DNA of 40,000 bases from positions 1 to 40,000 of the forward strand of contig MCFG01000202.1 in assembly GCA_002104895.1 (NCBI GenBank), in the 5' to 3' direction. This document shows, piece after piece, positions 15,012 through 30,738 of this stretch; positions within the stretch are counted from its first letter, which is position 1; every line of letters begins with the position of its first letter. The DNA comes from Anaeromyces robustus. Taxonomy: Eukaryota; Neocallimastigomycota; Neocallimastigomycetes; Neocallimastigales; Neocallimastigaceae. The translations under genes and the position numbers were made by a program. The notes beneath the pieces are model-generated. The model saw only the letters and a list, made by a program, of their open reading frames with translations, was not told the origin of the DNA and ran no database searches.

Positions 15012-15438
15012 TTAATTATTTGAATTGATAATTACTTCATTATATGTTGGTAAATGAGGAATTACTTCATCATATGTTGGTAAATAAAGATTTTCATTTT
15101 CATTAACCAGTATTAATGTTTCCATTCAAAATATGTTCTAGTAAAATATCATTATTATTATTATTATTATTATTGTAACATTCATCTTTAAGATGTATTT
15201 TACAATAAAAAAAATATTTAAAAAATAACAAGAACTCTAAGTATTCTATAAAATTCATTATTGTTTTCATAATTTCTATAATTATTATAGTTATTATTAC
15301 TAAATGTAAAGAAGGTTATATTATAAAAATCATCAGTAATATCTATTGGCATAATAAATCGTTATGTTCAATATACCAATTCTTAACAGCAATTATATTT
15401 GTTAAAGTTGATAATAATAATAAAATTGATGAATTCAT
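15012..15438 (-). pseudogene. Frame-broken remnant with signal-peptide-like start and tandem PTY motif
   Basis: On the minus strand an ATG at 15438 opens about 31 codons starting MNSSILLLLSTLTNIIAVKN, which looks like a secretory signal peptide, before TAG. Another frame then continues with ITDDFYNITFFTFSNNNY to a stop. A third segment gives KIHLKDECYNNNN and ILLEHILNGNIN. The last segment holds a duplicated motif, LPTYDEVIP then LPTYNEVI, from a 27-bp tandem repeat at about 15031-15088. Codons look coding-like (Asn runs, A/T third bases), but several frame changes are needed. It could be a decayed gene or a small multi-exon gene whose introns I cannot place. No family is recognised. It lies just beyond the decayed ankyrin gene on the same strand. 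Confidence 0.4.
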
Positions 15439-15882
15439 TTCATTTTTATTATATATGTATATAATTTTTTTTTAGATATATATCTTTTAAATATCGTTTT
15501 TTTTTATGAAAATTAAATGTAATTTTTTGTTTATTATTTATTATATATATATATTTTAACATTTAAATATCTCTTCTTTTTTATATAACTATAAATTAAT
15601 TTTTATATCAAATATCACTTTAAAAGAAATGTTTCATATTTTACAGATAATTTATAATAATAATAATTATATTAATATAATAAAAATCTATAAAACCTTT
15701 ACTTTTCATAATGAACAAATGCTTTATCATTTATAAATATATATATAAGACAGTTATAGTTTTAATTTAATATATATTTTTAATTCATTCATTTTAACAA
15801 TAAATGATATAATATATATATTTAAAAAATAAATTTATAATATTATTAACTATTCATTTTATATTCTTAAAAACTATAGTGA

Positions 15883-16800
15883 TCAATAATAATAAGGCCC
15901 AAGAATTATAAAGCTTATAATGACTACTATTGTTAAGAATACATCTCTAAAGAATCGTTTTATATGTTTATGCTCCTCGTTCAATTAAATAATTTATTGA
16001 ACGAGGAGCATAATATTTAATGACGTCCGATTGCTATTAGCCTCTTTTATTTATTTTTGCTTCTTGTTCCACTAAATATTTTACTACAGAAAAATGACCA
16101 TTTTCACAGGCGATAAACAATGGTGTCTCACCATAACTATTTTCTTTTTTTTTATATCTGATCCATTTTCCACTAAATATTTCACTATATTTTTGTGTCC
16201 ATTTTAACAGGAAACAAATAATGACATAGAATCAAAATATATTATAACATAAGAAGGAATTTTGTGATTTATATTGGATTCTATAAAATATTTTACTTAT
16301 AGTGATATGTCCTCTTTGACAGACTAGAGATAGGAGAGTTGAATAAAATTTAAAAAAATCTTCAATTCTAACTAATTCCTGCTCTACTAAATATTTGACA
16401 ATATTTATTTAAATTTCCACTTTGGCATGCACTACATATCGGCGAATCACCTTCTTTAGTTTTTTTTATTTATATCTAATACCTCTTCAACTAAATATTT
16501 GACTAAATTTAAATTTCCACTTTCACAGGCATTAAATATATGATTCTTACCTAAATTATTTTACTAATTCTAAATTTCCACTGTCATATACTCTTACTAA
16601 TGCAATTCTATTAAATTTATCTATTATTGTCATATCTGCTCCATGTTCTAATAAATATTTTACTTTTATTTTATTTCCACTTTTACATGCATTAAATAAA
16701 TAATACGAACTATCATATTCTTCAAAATCATTATTAAACTCTGTTGAAATTTTATATTTTTCATTATTAATTAAAGAGTATAATTCTCAGAGTCTGATAG
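15883..16800 (-). pseudogene. Decayed ankyrin-repeat protein gene
   Basis: Reading the minus strand from about 16800 gives ELYSLINNEKYKIS, then a clear ankyrin unit (FNACKSGNKIKVKYLLEHGA), then a stop in the next repeat. Further units reappear in other frames: FNACESGNLNLVKYLVEE, CSACQSGN, NGHKNIVKYLVENGS-like and GETPLFIACENGHFSVVKYL. At least six stops or frameshifts separate them. The last open piece (to TGA at 15883) encodes a basic segment KHIKRFFRD followed by a hydrophobic stretch VFLTIVVIISFIILG, so the ancestral protein may have ended in a membrane anchor. Ankyrin repeats mediate protein binding. No intact frame remains. A perfect hairpin at 15968-16013 sits inside the remnant. Confidence 0.8.
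15968..16013. repeat. Inverted repeat with 17-18-bp arms inside the ankyrin pseudogene
   Basis: TATGCTCCTCGTTCAA at 15969-15984 is matched exactly by its reverse complement at 15997-16012, and one further pair extends it on the outside. The loop is about 10-12 AT bases. The arms contain CTCCTCG, unusually GC-rich for this region. One arm may be an inverted copy of an ankyrin-coding piece, because GAACGAGGAGCA reads ERGA, an ankyrin-like end motif. Confidence 0.9.
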
Positions 16801-16872
16801 CGTTACTTTGTTTTATAATAAATTAATAATTTTATTTCAAAATTATTATCAAAAAATAAAAATATAAAAATA

Positions 16873-16905
16873 GACAGAATAATATATACTATATATTATT
16901 CTGTC
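16873..16905. repeat. Perfect 33-bp palindrome (16-bp arms, 1-nt loop)
   Basis: GACAGAATAATATATA at 16873-16888 is followed by one C and then its exact reverse complement to 16905. With one mismatch the match extends outward to about 22 bp per arm (AAAAT on the left, ATTTT on the right). It lies just upstream of the ankyrin pseudogene's 5' end. Confidence 0.9.
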
Positions 16906-17059
16906 CATTTTCTTTTATTTTTATTTATTTTTATTATTATTTTTTTAACTTTTTTTTTATTGTAAAATGTAATTTTTTTTCTTTATTATCAAGCAGCAAA
17001 ATATTAAAAAAAAATAAAAAAATAAAAATAATAATAGTAATAATAATAATAATAATAAT

Positions 17060-17320
17060 ATGAATTTCGATGAATGTGAAAAAAAAGAAGTTTTTAACCC
17101 TTTTAAAAGATAACAATAATAAAAGTATTGATTTAGTAGAAAATAATATAAATATATAATTTTAATACTATTTATAATATCCAAAAAGATTTAAATTAAA
17201 TATATATAAAATTGTTTTATATTTTCCTAAAGTTAAATACAATAATTCTGGAAAATTTAAACCAATTTTATATATATGGTTATATAACACTATGTATTAT
17301 AAATTTTTGTTATAGCATAC
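17060..17320 (+). pseudogene. Possible decayed Asn-rich coding remnant
   Basis: After an AAT run, an ATG at 17060 opens 17 codons (MNFDECEKKEVFNPFKR) before TAA. A second frame gives DNNNKSIDLVENNIN. From about 17215 a third frame reads LYFPKVKYNNSGKFKPILY and continues to a stop near 17320. The residue mix is protein-like and better than the surrounding AT noise, but the pieces are short and in different frames. No family is recognised. It could also be chance in AT-rich DNA. Confidence 0.25.
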
Positions 17321-17642
17321 ACAAAAAATCAAAAAATTTTCGGTTAAAATAATTAATAATAATAATAGTAATAGTAATAATGAAACATTAGTTATTTAGT
17401 TACTATCATTTAAATAATTAAATAATTGAAAATTTTATATATAATTAATAATATTAAAGGTCATAATTAAAAATAAGAATAAAAAAAATTATTGATGATT
17501 TATTATATTAATTATAAATATTAATAAAAATGAAGAAAAAAAGTTTTTTAATTAAAAATCATAGAAAATGTTTTTAACATCATATTTTTATTATAAATTT
17601 TTAAAAAAATAAAATAAATATTATTGTTATATTAATTATTAT

Positions 17643-17695
17643 TTTAAAGTATCAAAATATTTAAGAGATAATGTTATATATTTTGATACTTTAAA
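17643..17695. repeat. Inverted repeat with 18-bp arms
   Basis: TTTAAAGTATCAAAATAT at 17643-17660 is matched exactly by its reverse complement at 17678-17695, with a 17-nt loop. It lies about 410 bp upstream of the RIX7 start codon and is the third perfect hairpin within 1.75 kb. Confidence 0.9.
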
Positions 17696-18107
17696 TGTAT
17701 TCTTATTAGAAATATGTAATTAAAATAAATTTTTTGTTCTTTATAATTTATTCAACCAATTTTACCAAAAAATCATATTTTTTTGTACTAATTCTTTTAA
17801 AAAAATATTTAAAATGAATGATTGGCTAAAATTAATTTATAATTTTTTTTTTTTTAAAATTTTAAAAAAAAAATAATTTAAAATTTATAATTAATTTGAT
17901 GAAATATTATATATTTTTTTTTAATTTTTTTTTTTTTTTTATTTTTATATAACAAGATATTGAAATTTTTAAAATTAGATTTCATTAACATTTTATTATT
18001 AACAATTATTATTATTATTTTTTGAATCATTTTAAATTCAATAACTTTATTTATATTTATTCCTATTTTTATATTACTTATAAATTTAATATTATAAATA
18101 TTCAAAA

Positions 18108-23747
<5,640 letters not shown>

Positions 23748-24459
23748 ATATAATAAGGATAAATAAACTCAACAAATAATTTATTAAACTATTTTTTTTA
23801 TAATATAAATTAATTACTCATTCTCTATTTATTTTAATTTTTTTTTCTTTTCTTTTATTTTGTTTTATTTTTTTTTTTTTTTAATTATTCATTACAATTT
23901 TTCTTTAATAATTAATATAAAAATTAAATTATTATATATATATATATTCTTATTCTATTAAGTAATTGTATTTTTAATAATAATTATATATATTTTATTT
24001 TATTTTAAAGAATTATTTTTTTTATAAACAACTTTATAAAATTATATTACCATATTATTTAAATTTTTTTTTATATATAAAAAACTAAATACATAAGTAA
24101 TAATTCAATTAATTTATATATCATAAATAAATAAAAATTAAAATAATAAATAATAAGTAATGAAATAAAATAATAATAATAATAATAATAAAAATAAAAA
24201 TAAAAATAATTTAATAAATATTTTAAAATTTTTATATTTAATTTATTTATTATTATTATATATATATATATATACATAATTGTAAAAGTGTTCTTGGTTT
24301 TTAAATTAATAATATTATTATTATTATTTATTTTAATTTTTTTTTTTTTTTTTATTTTATTTTATTAAATTATTTATATACTGATGGATGTAAGGTTATT
24401 TTTATTAATTTAAAGTATTTATAGGCTTAATTATATATATTTATATTTATATATATATA
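23748..24459. other. Convergent 3' intergenic region of RIX7 and GT15 genes
   Basis: About 710 bp between two converging genes. It contains A/T runs, an (AAT)n patch near 24171-24190 and an (AT)n patch near 24250-24276. It must hold both 3' UTRs; no distinct polyadenylation signal can be singled out among many AATAAA-like words. Confidence 0.6.
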
Positions 24460-26115
24460 TTAATATTCTATTCCATATAATTTCTTTTGAACATTCCATA
24501 ATCTAACATTACATTTATCATTGGCTTTATCAATAATTTCAGGACAATGACAATTCTTACTAATCTCTGGATCTTCTGGACAATAAGTAACTGGCCAATG
24601 AGTATAGCCAATATTTTTAAAGAAATGAATTTTATCAGGTTCTAAAAATAATGATGTCTATAAAAAAATATACATATATATGTGTGTATGTGTGTATGTG
24701 TGTTGTGTGTATGTGTATATATATATAAATATATATAAATATTAGTTATTAAAATGATTATAAAATTTTAAATAGTTTAAAAAAAAAATAATTAATAATA
24801 ATAATAAATTTATAAAAAAAAAAAAAAACTATATTATATTATATATTAATAAATAAAATAAAATAAAATAAAATAAAAAAAAAAAAAGAAAAAGAATTGT
24901 TATTTTAAAAATTTACAGCAATAGAATGTACAGGAGCATCACCCCATCTTTCATAAAAGAATCCACCTTTTTTATCTAAAAAGTTGAAAAAAGTTTCATA
25001 TTTTTTACTTCTAAAAAATCGCATATCTGCTATTTCAAAATTACTCCAATAATGACATAAATTCCAAGTTTCACCTCCATCATCACTTAAAAATTCTAAG
25101 GAATTAGGATGAGCTATAAATTGTGGATAAGTTTTCATAAATTCTTTTACTTTTTCCCATAAAGAAGGTACGGTATTAGCAAGTTCTATTAAAGATATTA
25201 CATAACCATAGACTTTATTATGATCTCGCATATATTTAAATGGATCTTCATTTATTTTACAATGAAAACCAACACCTGGTTCAACTCTCCAATAATAGTC
25301 AAACGGTTTTAACATAGGATGATTATAGAAAAATCCAGAGAAAAATCTTATTATTATTATTATTTTTTTTTTTTTTAAAAAAAAAACATATATATATTGT
25401 TATTGTTGTTATTGTTGTTATTGTTGTTATTGTTGTTATTGTTATTGTTATTGTCATTGTTGATATTATTATTATTAAATTATTTTATTTAAGATATCAA
25501 TATAAAGAAAAAAAGTTATAATATATATTATTATTATTAGTTATTAATTATAATAAAAGATATTATTAGTACTTAAAAAATTTATAATATTATTTATTTT
25601 TTATAATTATATAACCATATATATATATAAATATATTAAAAATATATTTTATATTTAAAATACCTGCACATATGACGATAACCAATTCTATCATTAAAAA
25701 GTACAAAAGTTCCAGGAATTAAATCTTTACCTACATCAGAAGGTTGCATTCCTTTTGGAAGTGACCAATATTTTTCTTCAATAAGACCAAAATGAGCACT
25801 TGTACTAACAGCATTACTAATAGCAGTTTTAAAAGTTTCTGAAAAATGAACTTCATTTAATAAAATATATGGGTATTTATGAGGAAAAACTTCTTCTAAT
25901 TCATGAATGGTTTTTACTAATTTTTCTTGATCCTGATCTCGACATAAAATAAAAATACATGCTTTTATTTCTGTTTCATTTTTATTATAAAGATAACTAT
26001 AGTCTACTTCCTTATTTTTCATATTTGAAAAAATAAAGAAATATAAAAATTTATAAAAAGTAAAAAAGGCCATTAAATAAAGGCCAAGTTTGATAGTTTT
26101 TTTAATGGTTATCAT
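24460..26115 (-). CDS. GT15 family alpha-1,2-mannosyltransferase (KRE2/MNT1/KTR-like)
   Basis: Three exons on the minus strand: 26115-25664, 25346-24917, 24657-24460; phases agree and give 359 aa. The protein is a type II Golgi enzyme type: a short cytosolic tail, a signal anchor at about residues 10-29, then the lumenal catalytic domain. Family members transfer alpha-1,2-linked mannose from GDP-mannose to N- and O-glycans. Hallmarks seen are FILCRDQD near the domain start, YILLNEVHF, MCRFFSGFFYNHP spanning the first junction, YYWRVEPGV (about 168-176), and NLCHYWSNFEIADM with the Glu at residue 255 matching the conserved catalytic Glu of the family. WGDAPVHSIATSLFL crosses the second junction, and the Cys-rich tail has CPEDPEISKNCHCPE. 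At 359 residues it is somewhat shorter than typical yeast members, mainly in the stem. Which KTR/KRE2 paralogue it equals cannot be told. Confidence 0.94.
24680..24720. repeat. (GT)n-rich microsatellite in a GT15 intron
   Basis: TGTG/TATG units in the second intron of the mannosyltransferase gene. It is one of the few G-containing simple repeats in the window. Confidence 0.85.
25396..25462. repeat. (TTGTTA)n-type microsatellite in a GT15 intron
   Basis: Interleaved TTG and TTA triplets, mostly as a nine-base TTGTTGTTA unit, lie in the first intron of the mannosyltransferase gene. Read on either strand it would resemble the mixed Asn-codon runs in coding exons, but here it is intronic. Confidence 0.9.
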
Positions 26116-27562
26116 TTTTCTTTTAAATTCATTAATTATAAATTTTAAGTGAAACTATATATATATATATATATATATATTTATAAATATATATTAAAAA
26201 ATATGTAAATAATAAATAATACTTTTTTCAGGGAAAGAAAAACTTTTATAAATTATAAAAGAAAAAAGAAAAACATAATTTAATATTATTAATGTATAAA
26301 TTATTTAATTTGAAATTTCAATTTTTTTTAAAAATTAAATATAATATTATTATTGTTAAAAAATCATTTAAAATTTGAAATTGAAATTCATTTTTATTTA
26401 AATTATTATTATATTATATATCATAAATTTGTTTATTAAAAAATATATATGCATATAATTTTACTTTTTATATTATTTTCTTTATAGTAATTTACATATA
26501 AATATTTAAAATAATAAAAAAAGAAATTATCCCCAGCAACTTTTACAATATTATATCAAAGTAAAAATTTTTATATTATTTTATTATTCTTTTATATGTA
26601 TGTGTATATATAGTATATATACAAATACACATATATAAATTATTAAGTTTTAATATTTTATAATATATATAAAGAAATTTTTTTTAATAAATTTGGTAAA
26701 AAATATTTTAAATAGAATAATCTTCTTTTGTACTACACTTATATCTATGTTTACCAGGTAAAAGAAAAGTAGTAACAGCAAGTAGACTGTTATATAATGG
26801 TAATGAAGGAAGAGATATAATTGTTATTACTACTGAATTAATTGAAACGATAAAAGTCAATGATTTTATTGGTATTTTAATAATATAATAATAATAAAAT
26901 ATGAAATATTTTTTTTTATTAAATTTTCTTTTTCATTTTTCTTAATTATATAATTTATATCTTGAGTGAAATATATAAAAAATTTCCAAAAAAAAAAAAT
27001 AATAAAAATGTTACACTAAATAAATCTACCATTTTTTTTATTATATATTAAAATTATTAAAAATAAATAAAAAAATCTAATCAAAATTTTTATTTCAAAT
27101 GTTTCATGTTTTATACCTATACTGATAATAAAAGATTGTAATAAATTTTATACTAAAAATATCTAAAAGTCATAATAATTGATACTTAATAATAATAAAA
27201 AAAAAAAAAAACTTTTATTTAAAAATTTAATCTTTTAACAATATAATTATAATAGGAAGAATAAAAGCATTATTGTTAAAAAAATGAAATATATTTAACA
27301 TAATGATTAAAAAAAATTATAATTGATGCTAAATACTTTTAAAACATAATATAAGCCACAGAAATATTTATATAATAATTTGCAAGAAATGTAAAAATTC
27401 TTTAATAAAAATTGTTATTTATATAAATATTCTAAATTAAAAAATTAATTAATAACCAAAAAAAAAATTTTTTTTTTTTTTTGAAATTTTTATTTTTATT
27501 TAGTTTTTTTTTTTTTTTTAAATATTTCAATTTATTATACATTAAAGAAATATATATATAAT
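26116..27562. promoter_or_regulatory. Divergent upstream region between GT15 and ATG12
   Basis: About 1.45 kb between the two divergent start codons, so both promoters must lie here. It is AT-rich with (TA)n near 26157-26180. It also contains a conspicuous less AT-rich block at 26708-26905, described separately. No recognisable binding motif can be claimed. Confidence 0.5.
26708..26905 (-). CDS. Unresolved exon-like segment, open on both strands
   Basis: On the minus strand a frame runs from about 26905 without a Met to TAA at 26708-26710. It contains FIVSINSVVITIISLPSLPL, then YNSLLAVTTFLLPGKHRYK and a charged tail CSTKEDYSI. This looks like the last exon of a small membrane protein. The plus strand is also open across the same bases, reading LPGKRKVVTASRLLYNG and GRDIIVITTELIETIKV. 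Composition is clearly richer in G and C than the flanks. I could not place a splice acceptor or a convincing upstream exon for either strand. It may be a real small gene with short exons, or a decayed fragment. No family is recognised. Confidence 0.35.
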   Translation of the reverse strand, partial: FIFYYYYIIKIPIKSLTFIVSINSVVITIISLPSLPLYNSLLAVTTFLLPGKHRYKCSTKEDYSI

Positions 27563-28325
27563 ATGTCAGATAAAAGTACTTTAGTTATTAATTATTACTT
27601 ATTTATTTATAAATTAAAATAAAAATAAATATATATTTAATTTTTTTTTTCTTATCCTTTACTAATATATTCAATAATTAATTAAAAATTATTACTTTTT
27701 TTTTTTTTAATAAAGTAATTGTTCGTTTTCGAGCTGTTGGAGATGCTCCATTATTAAAATCACCAGTCTTTAAAGTTGATGGAAATAAAGAATTTACCAC
27801 AATTATTAATGGACTAAAAGTAAAACTTAAACATTGTTCTAATTTGGTAAATATTTATTCAATTTAAAAAATAATTTTATTTCATTTTTAAATAAAGGAT
27901 AAATAAATATATTTACTAAATATAAGAATTAGAAGAAAAAAATATAATATTTTTAAATTTGTAATAATAATATTTATTAATTTATTTATTTATTTATTTA
28001 TTTATTTGTATGTTTGTTTAAATAAAAAAAAATAGCATTTTTATATTAATAATAGTTTTTCACCTTCACCTGATGAAATAATCAATAATTTATATAAAGT
28101 AAGAATTAATATATAAATAATATAAAAGATTTATATATTAATATTATAAATATATTAGATTATTAAAAAAAATAATAATAATAATAATAATAATAATTAA
28201 TAATTGGGATTTTTTTTTTTTTTTATTTATTATGTATTTTTTATTTTATTTTATTTTTTAATAAGTGTTTTGGTTCTGGAGGAGAACTTCAAGTAAATTA
28301 TGCAACTATGCCAGCTTATGGTTAA
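27563..28325 (+). CDS. ATG12: ATG12 ubiquitin-like autophagy modifier
   Basis: Four exons: 27563-27575, 27716-27846, 28036-28098, 28266-28325; 88 aa. In the family the C-terminal Gly is joined by Atg7 and Atg10 to a Lys of Atg5, and the conjugate with Atg16 acts as the E3 for Atg8 lipidation on the phagophore. Visible hallmarks are VRFRAVGDAPLLK (first strand and loop), FYINNSFSPSPDE, NLYKCFGSGGEL and the terminal Gly directly before the stop. The first exon is only 13 nt (MSDK plus one base). Without it the remaining frame has no start, and its inclusion gives MSDKIIVRFRAVG. The protein has almost no N-terminal extension, unlike many Atg12 proteins, so it is close to the bare ubiquitin fold. 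The usual Trp before the last Gly is Tyr here (AYG). Confidence 0.93.
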
Positions 28326-29191
28326 AAAATACAGTTTTTACGTTTTATTATAAATAATAATAAAAAAAAATATTATTTATAGATATATACCAATTACATC
28401 ATATTATCAAATAATTTTAAAAAATACCTGTTCTTTTTTAAGAGGAAGAAAAGAAAAAAGAAAAAAGAAAAAAAATAATCTAATAACATAATATAAATAT
28501 ATTCATAAAATTCTTTAACAATATAAACATATGTTTTTCAGTCAATTCTAATATATTAAAAAAGAAAATAGAAATTTTCATTATTATTACACATTATTTG
28601 TAATATAATCATAAAACAATTATAATAATAAACTAAAAAAAAGATACCATAACAATATTCAATTCATATATATATATATTGTATATTTTTATTATTATAT
28701 TAATATGAATTTCTTTTATTACAAATTATTATTATTATTTTTTTGAATGTGTGTGTATGTGTGTATATATATGTATTCTTATGAAATTTTATTAAATAAA
28801 TCATTATATTTTTCATTATTCGATGTGTCTTTTTCTTTTTTTATTATTTATATTCTATTGAAATATATGTATATATATATATATTTTGATGTTATAAATG
28901 AATTTATAAATAATCATCACATTTTTGTATTATGTTATTTATATATATCTATATTTTATATTTTTATAAAATATTCTTAAATGTCATATGACTTATTCAA
29001 CATTCAATATTTAAAATATTTTTTTGTATGATAGAAATTAATAAAATTTTTTAAATTAATAAATTTAATATCATATTAATATATATAAAGAATTTTTTTT
29101 TTTTTTTTTTCGTTTTGTATAGTTTTTAATTCTTAAATAATATATAATTTGAAAAACAAAAAACAAAAACAAAAATAAAATAAAATAAAAA
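28326..29191. other. Intergenic region between ATG12 and the TMA17-like gene
   Basis: About 870 bp between tandem plus-strand genes. It contains TGTG/TATA repeats near 28748-28775 and an open frame at 28747-28980 that is low-complexity Ile/Tyr/Phe sequence and not supported as a gene. A T run at 29094-29110 lies shortly before the next start codon. Confidence 0.6.
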
Positions 29192-29761
29192 ATGGAAGTT
29201 TCACTTAATAATACTACTTCACAACCATCGACATCTCAAAATAATAATAATAAAAATAAAGATAATGTAGTAGCACCGCAAATTTTATTAAATGCTACCC
29301 TTGAAGATGAAAAATTATATTTTACAGAAGAAATTATTCGTTTAGAACGTTCCAATAAACTTTTAAAACAATCTAATGTTATACTTCGTGAACAAGATCC
29401 CAATGATCCCGATTTTCTTCTTGCCATAAAAGAAAATGAAAAGGTTATTGATAAATATGAAAAAATTATTAAAAATTTAAGAAAAAGACTCGAAGCTATA
29501 TCCCAATCTTCTTGTTTAAACCAAGCAGCTGGTAGTACTATTAGTTTAGATAAAGAGAGTAATAGTAATATTAAAGAATCAGAACTTAATAAAAGTTTCG
29601 AATCGTTAAAGTTAACCACCCAAGAAATTTCTTCGTTAGAATCAATTCCACAAGCATTAAATAATTCTACAGAAGAACTTAATAATGAATCAAGTACAAC
29701 TGAAAAAAATACAAATAAAAGTGAAGATAAAATTGAAAATGAAGATGGTATCTTTTTATAA
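29192..29761 (+). CDS. TMA17/ADC17-like proteasome assembly chaperone (putative)
   Basis: A single uninterrupted exon of 189 aa. The start lies 33 bases after an A-rich AAAACA/AAAATA leader and is the first ATG. A predicted coiled-coil helical hairpin covers residues about 40-66 (EEIIRLERSNKLLKQSN) and 73-100 (LAIKENEKVIDKYEKIIK), joined by a short DPNDPD turn. This layout, with the RSN...L and ENE.V...Y patterns and the short hydrophobic C-terminus DGIFL, resembles yeast Tma17, which helps assemble the 19S regulatory particle by binding Rpt6 and is induced by proteasome stress. The N-terminus has a short Asn/Lys tract and the C-terminal third is acidic, Ser/Asn-rich and probably disordered. 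The match is by pattern only; a generic coiled-coil protein is the alternative. It converges with the YAR1-like gene. Confidence 0.6.
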   Translation: MEVSLNNTTSQPSTSQNNNNKNKDNVVAPQILLNATLEDEKLYFTEEIIRLERSNKLLKQSNVILREQDPNDPDFLLAIKENEKVIDKYEKIIKNLRKRLEAISQSSCLNQAAGSTISLDKESNSNIKESELNKSFESLKLTTQEISSLESIPQALNNSTEELNNESSTTEKNTNKSEDKIENEDGIFL

Positions 29762-29895
29762 GTAATATATAAAATTTCAAACATATTAAAATTTCAAATA
29801 ATTATAAATTATAAATTTTTTTAAAACAATTCATAATAATATATGTAAATAATTTATAAAAAAAAATATAAAATGTATAAAAATCAAATATTATA

Positions 29896-29957
<62 letters not shown>
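29896..29957. repeat. (AAT)n microsatellite
   Basis: About 20 AAT units in the 3' flank of the TMA17-like gene. Confidence 0.95.
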
Positions 29958-29959
<2 letters not shown>

Positions 29960-30350
29960 TTGAAATGTATTTTTCTTTTCTTTTTACTTTTTTAATAATA
30001 AGAAAAAGAATAAGAATAAAAAAAAATACAGTATAAAATTTTCAAATAACAAATCATAAGAATGTACATTCGTTTTTCAAAAAAAAAAAAAAAAACCAAA
30101 GAAATAAAATAAAATAAAAATAAAACATTTGAATTTAATAATATTTAATATATATATAACTAATAAAAAAAAAATATTATTAAAAATATATATAATTGGA
30201 AATGGATGATTTCTTTTTTTTTTTTTTTCGAATTTATTTTATAAATAATAAAAAAAATAATATTAATAAATATATATATATATATTATGCTAATTTTTTA
30301 TTAATTTTTATATTTATAATAATAGTTAAAAAATAAAAATAAAAAATAAA

Positions 30351-30353
<3 letters not shown>

Positions 30354-30390
<37 letters not shown>

Positions 30391-30471
30391 TTATTTTATT
30401 TTATTTTATTTTATTTTATTTTATTTTATTTTATTTTATTTTATTTTATTTTATTTTATTTTATTTTATTT
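30354..30471. repeat. (TA)n followed by (TTTTA)n microsatellites
   Basis: An (AT)n run to about 30386 is followed, after a short GAAT spacer, by about 16 uninterrupted TTTTA pentamers. Confidence 0.95.
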
Positions 30472-30738
30472 TTTTATTTTCTTTATTTTTTTTTTATATA
30501 TGTTATATTAAATATGGTAAATATGATTTATAAGTTATATACATATTATTTTTATTATTTAATAATATTCTACTTTTGTTATTTATTTTCTCTATCAATT
30601 AATAATAAATTATTCTAAATACTTTTTCTTTTTTGTTTTTTTTTTTTTTTTTTTTATTATATAATTTTTTTTTTATTTTCTTTTTTCATTTTATATCAAT
30701 TTTTTTTTTATTTTTTTTATTTTTTTTTTTTGTACTTT

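Larger units (their letters stand above)
29762..30738. other. Convergent 3' region packed with microsatellites
   Basis: This stretch of about 980 bp lies between the stop codons of the TMA17-like and YAR1-like genes. It holds (AAT)n at 29896-29957, (TA)n at about 30354-30386 and (TTTTA)n at about 30390-30471. T-rich sequence follows up to the YAR1-like stop. No coding sequence is seen. Confidence 0.7.

Noticed and set aside
28747-28980. 77-codon plus-strand frame after ATG12
   Set aside because: It starts in a TGTG repeat, encodes Ile/Tyr/Phe-rich sequence and has no splice or family support.
29236-29784. 182-codon antisense frame opposite the TMA17-like gene
   Set aside because: It is the complement of a Glu/Asn/Lys-rich exon, giving Ser/Leu-rich sequence; the sense strand has the coiled-coil pattern and a normal start.
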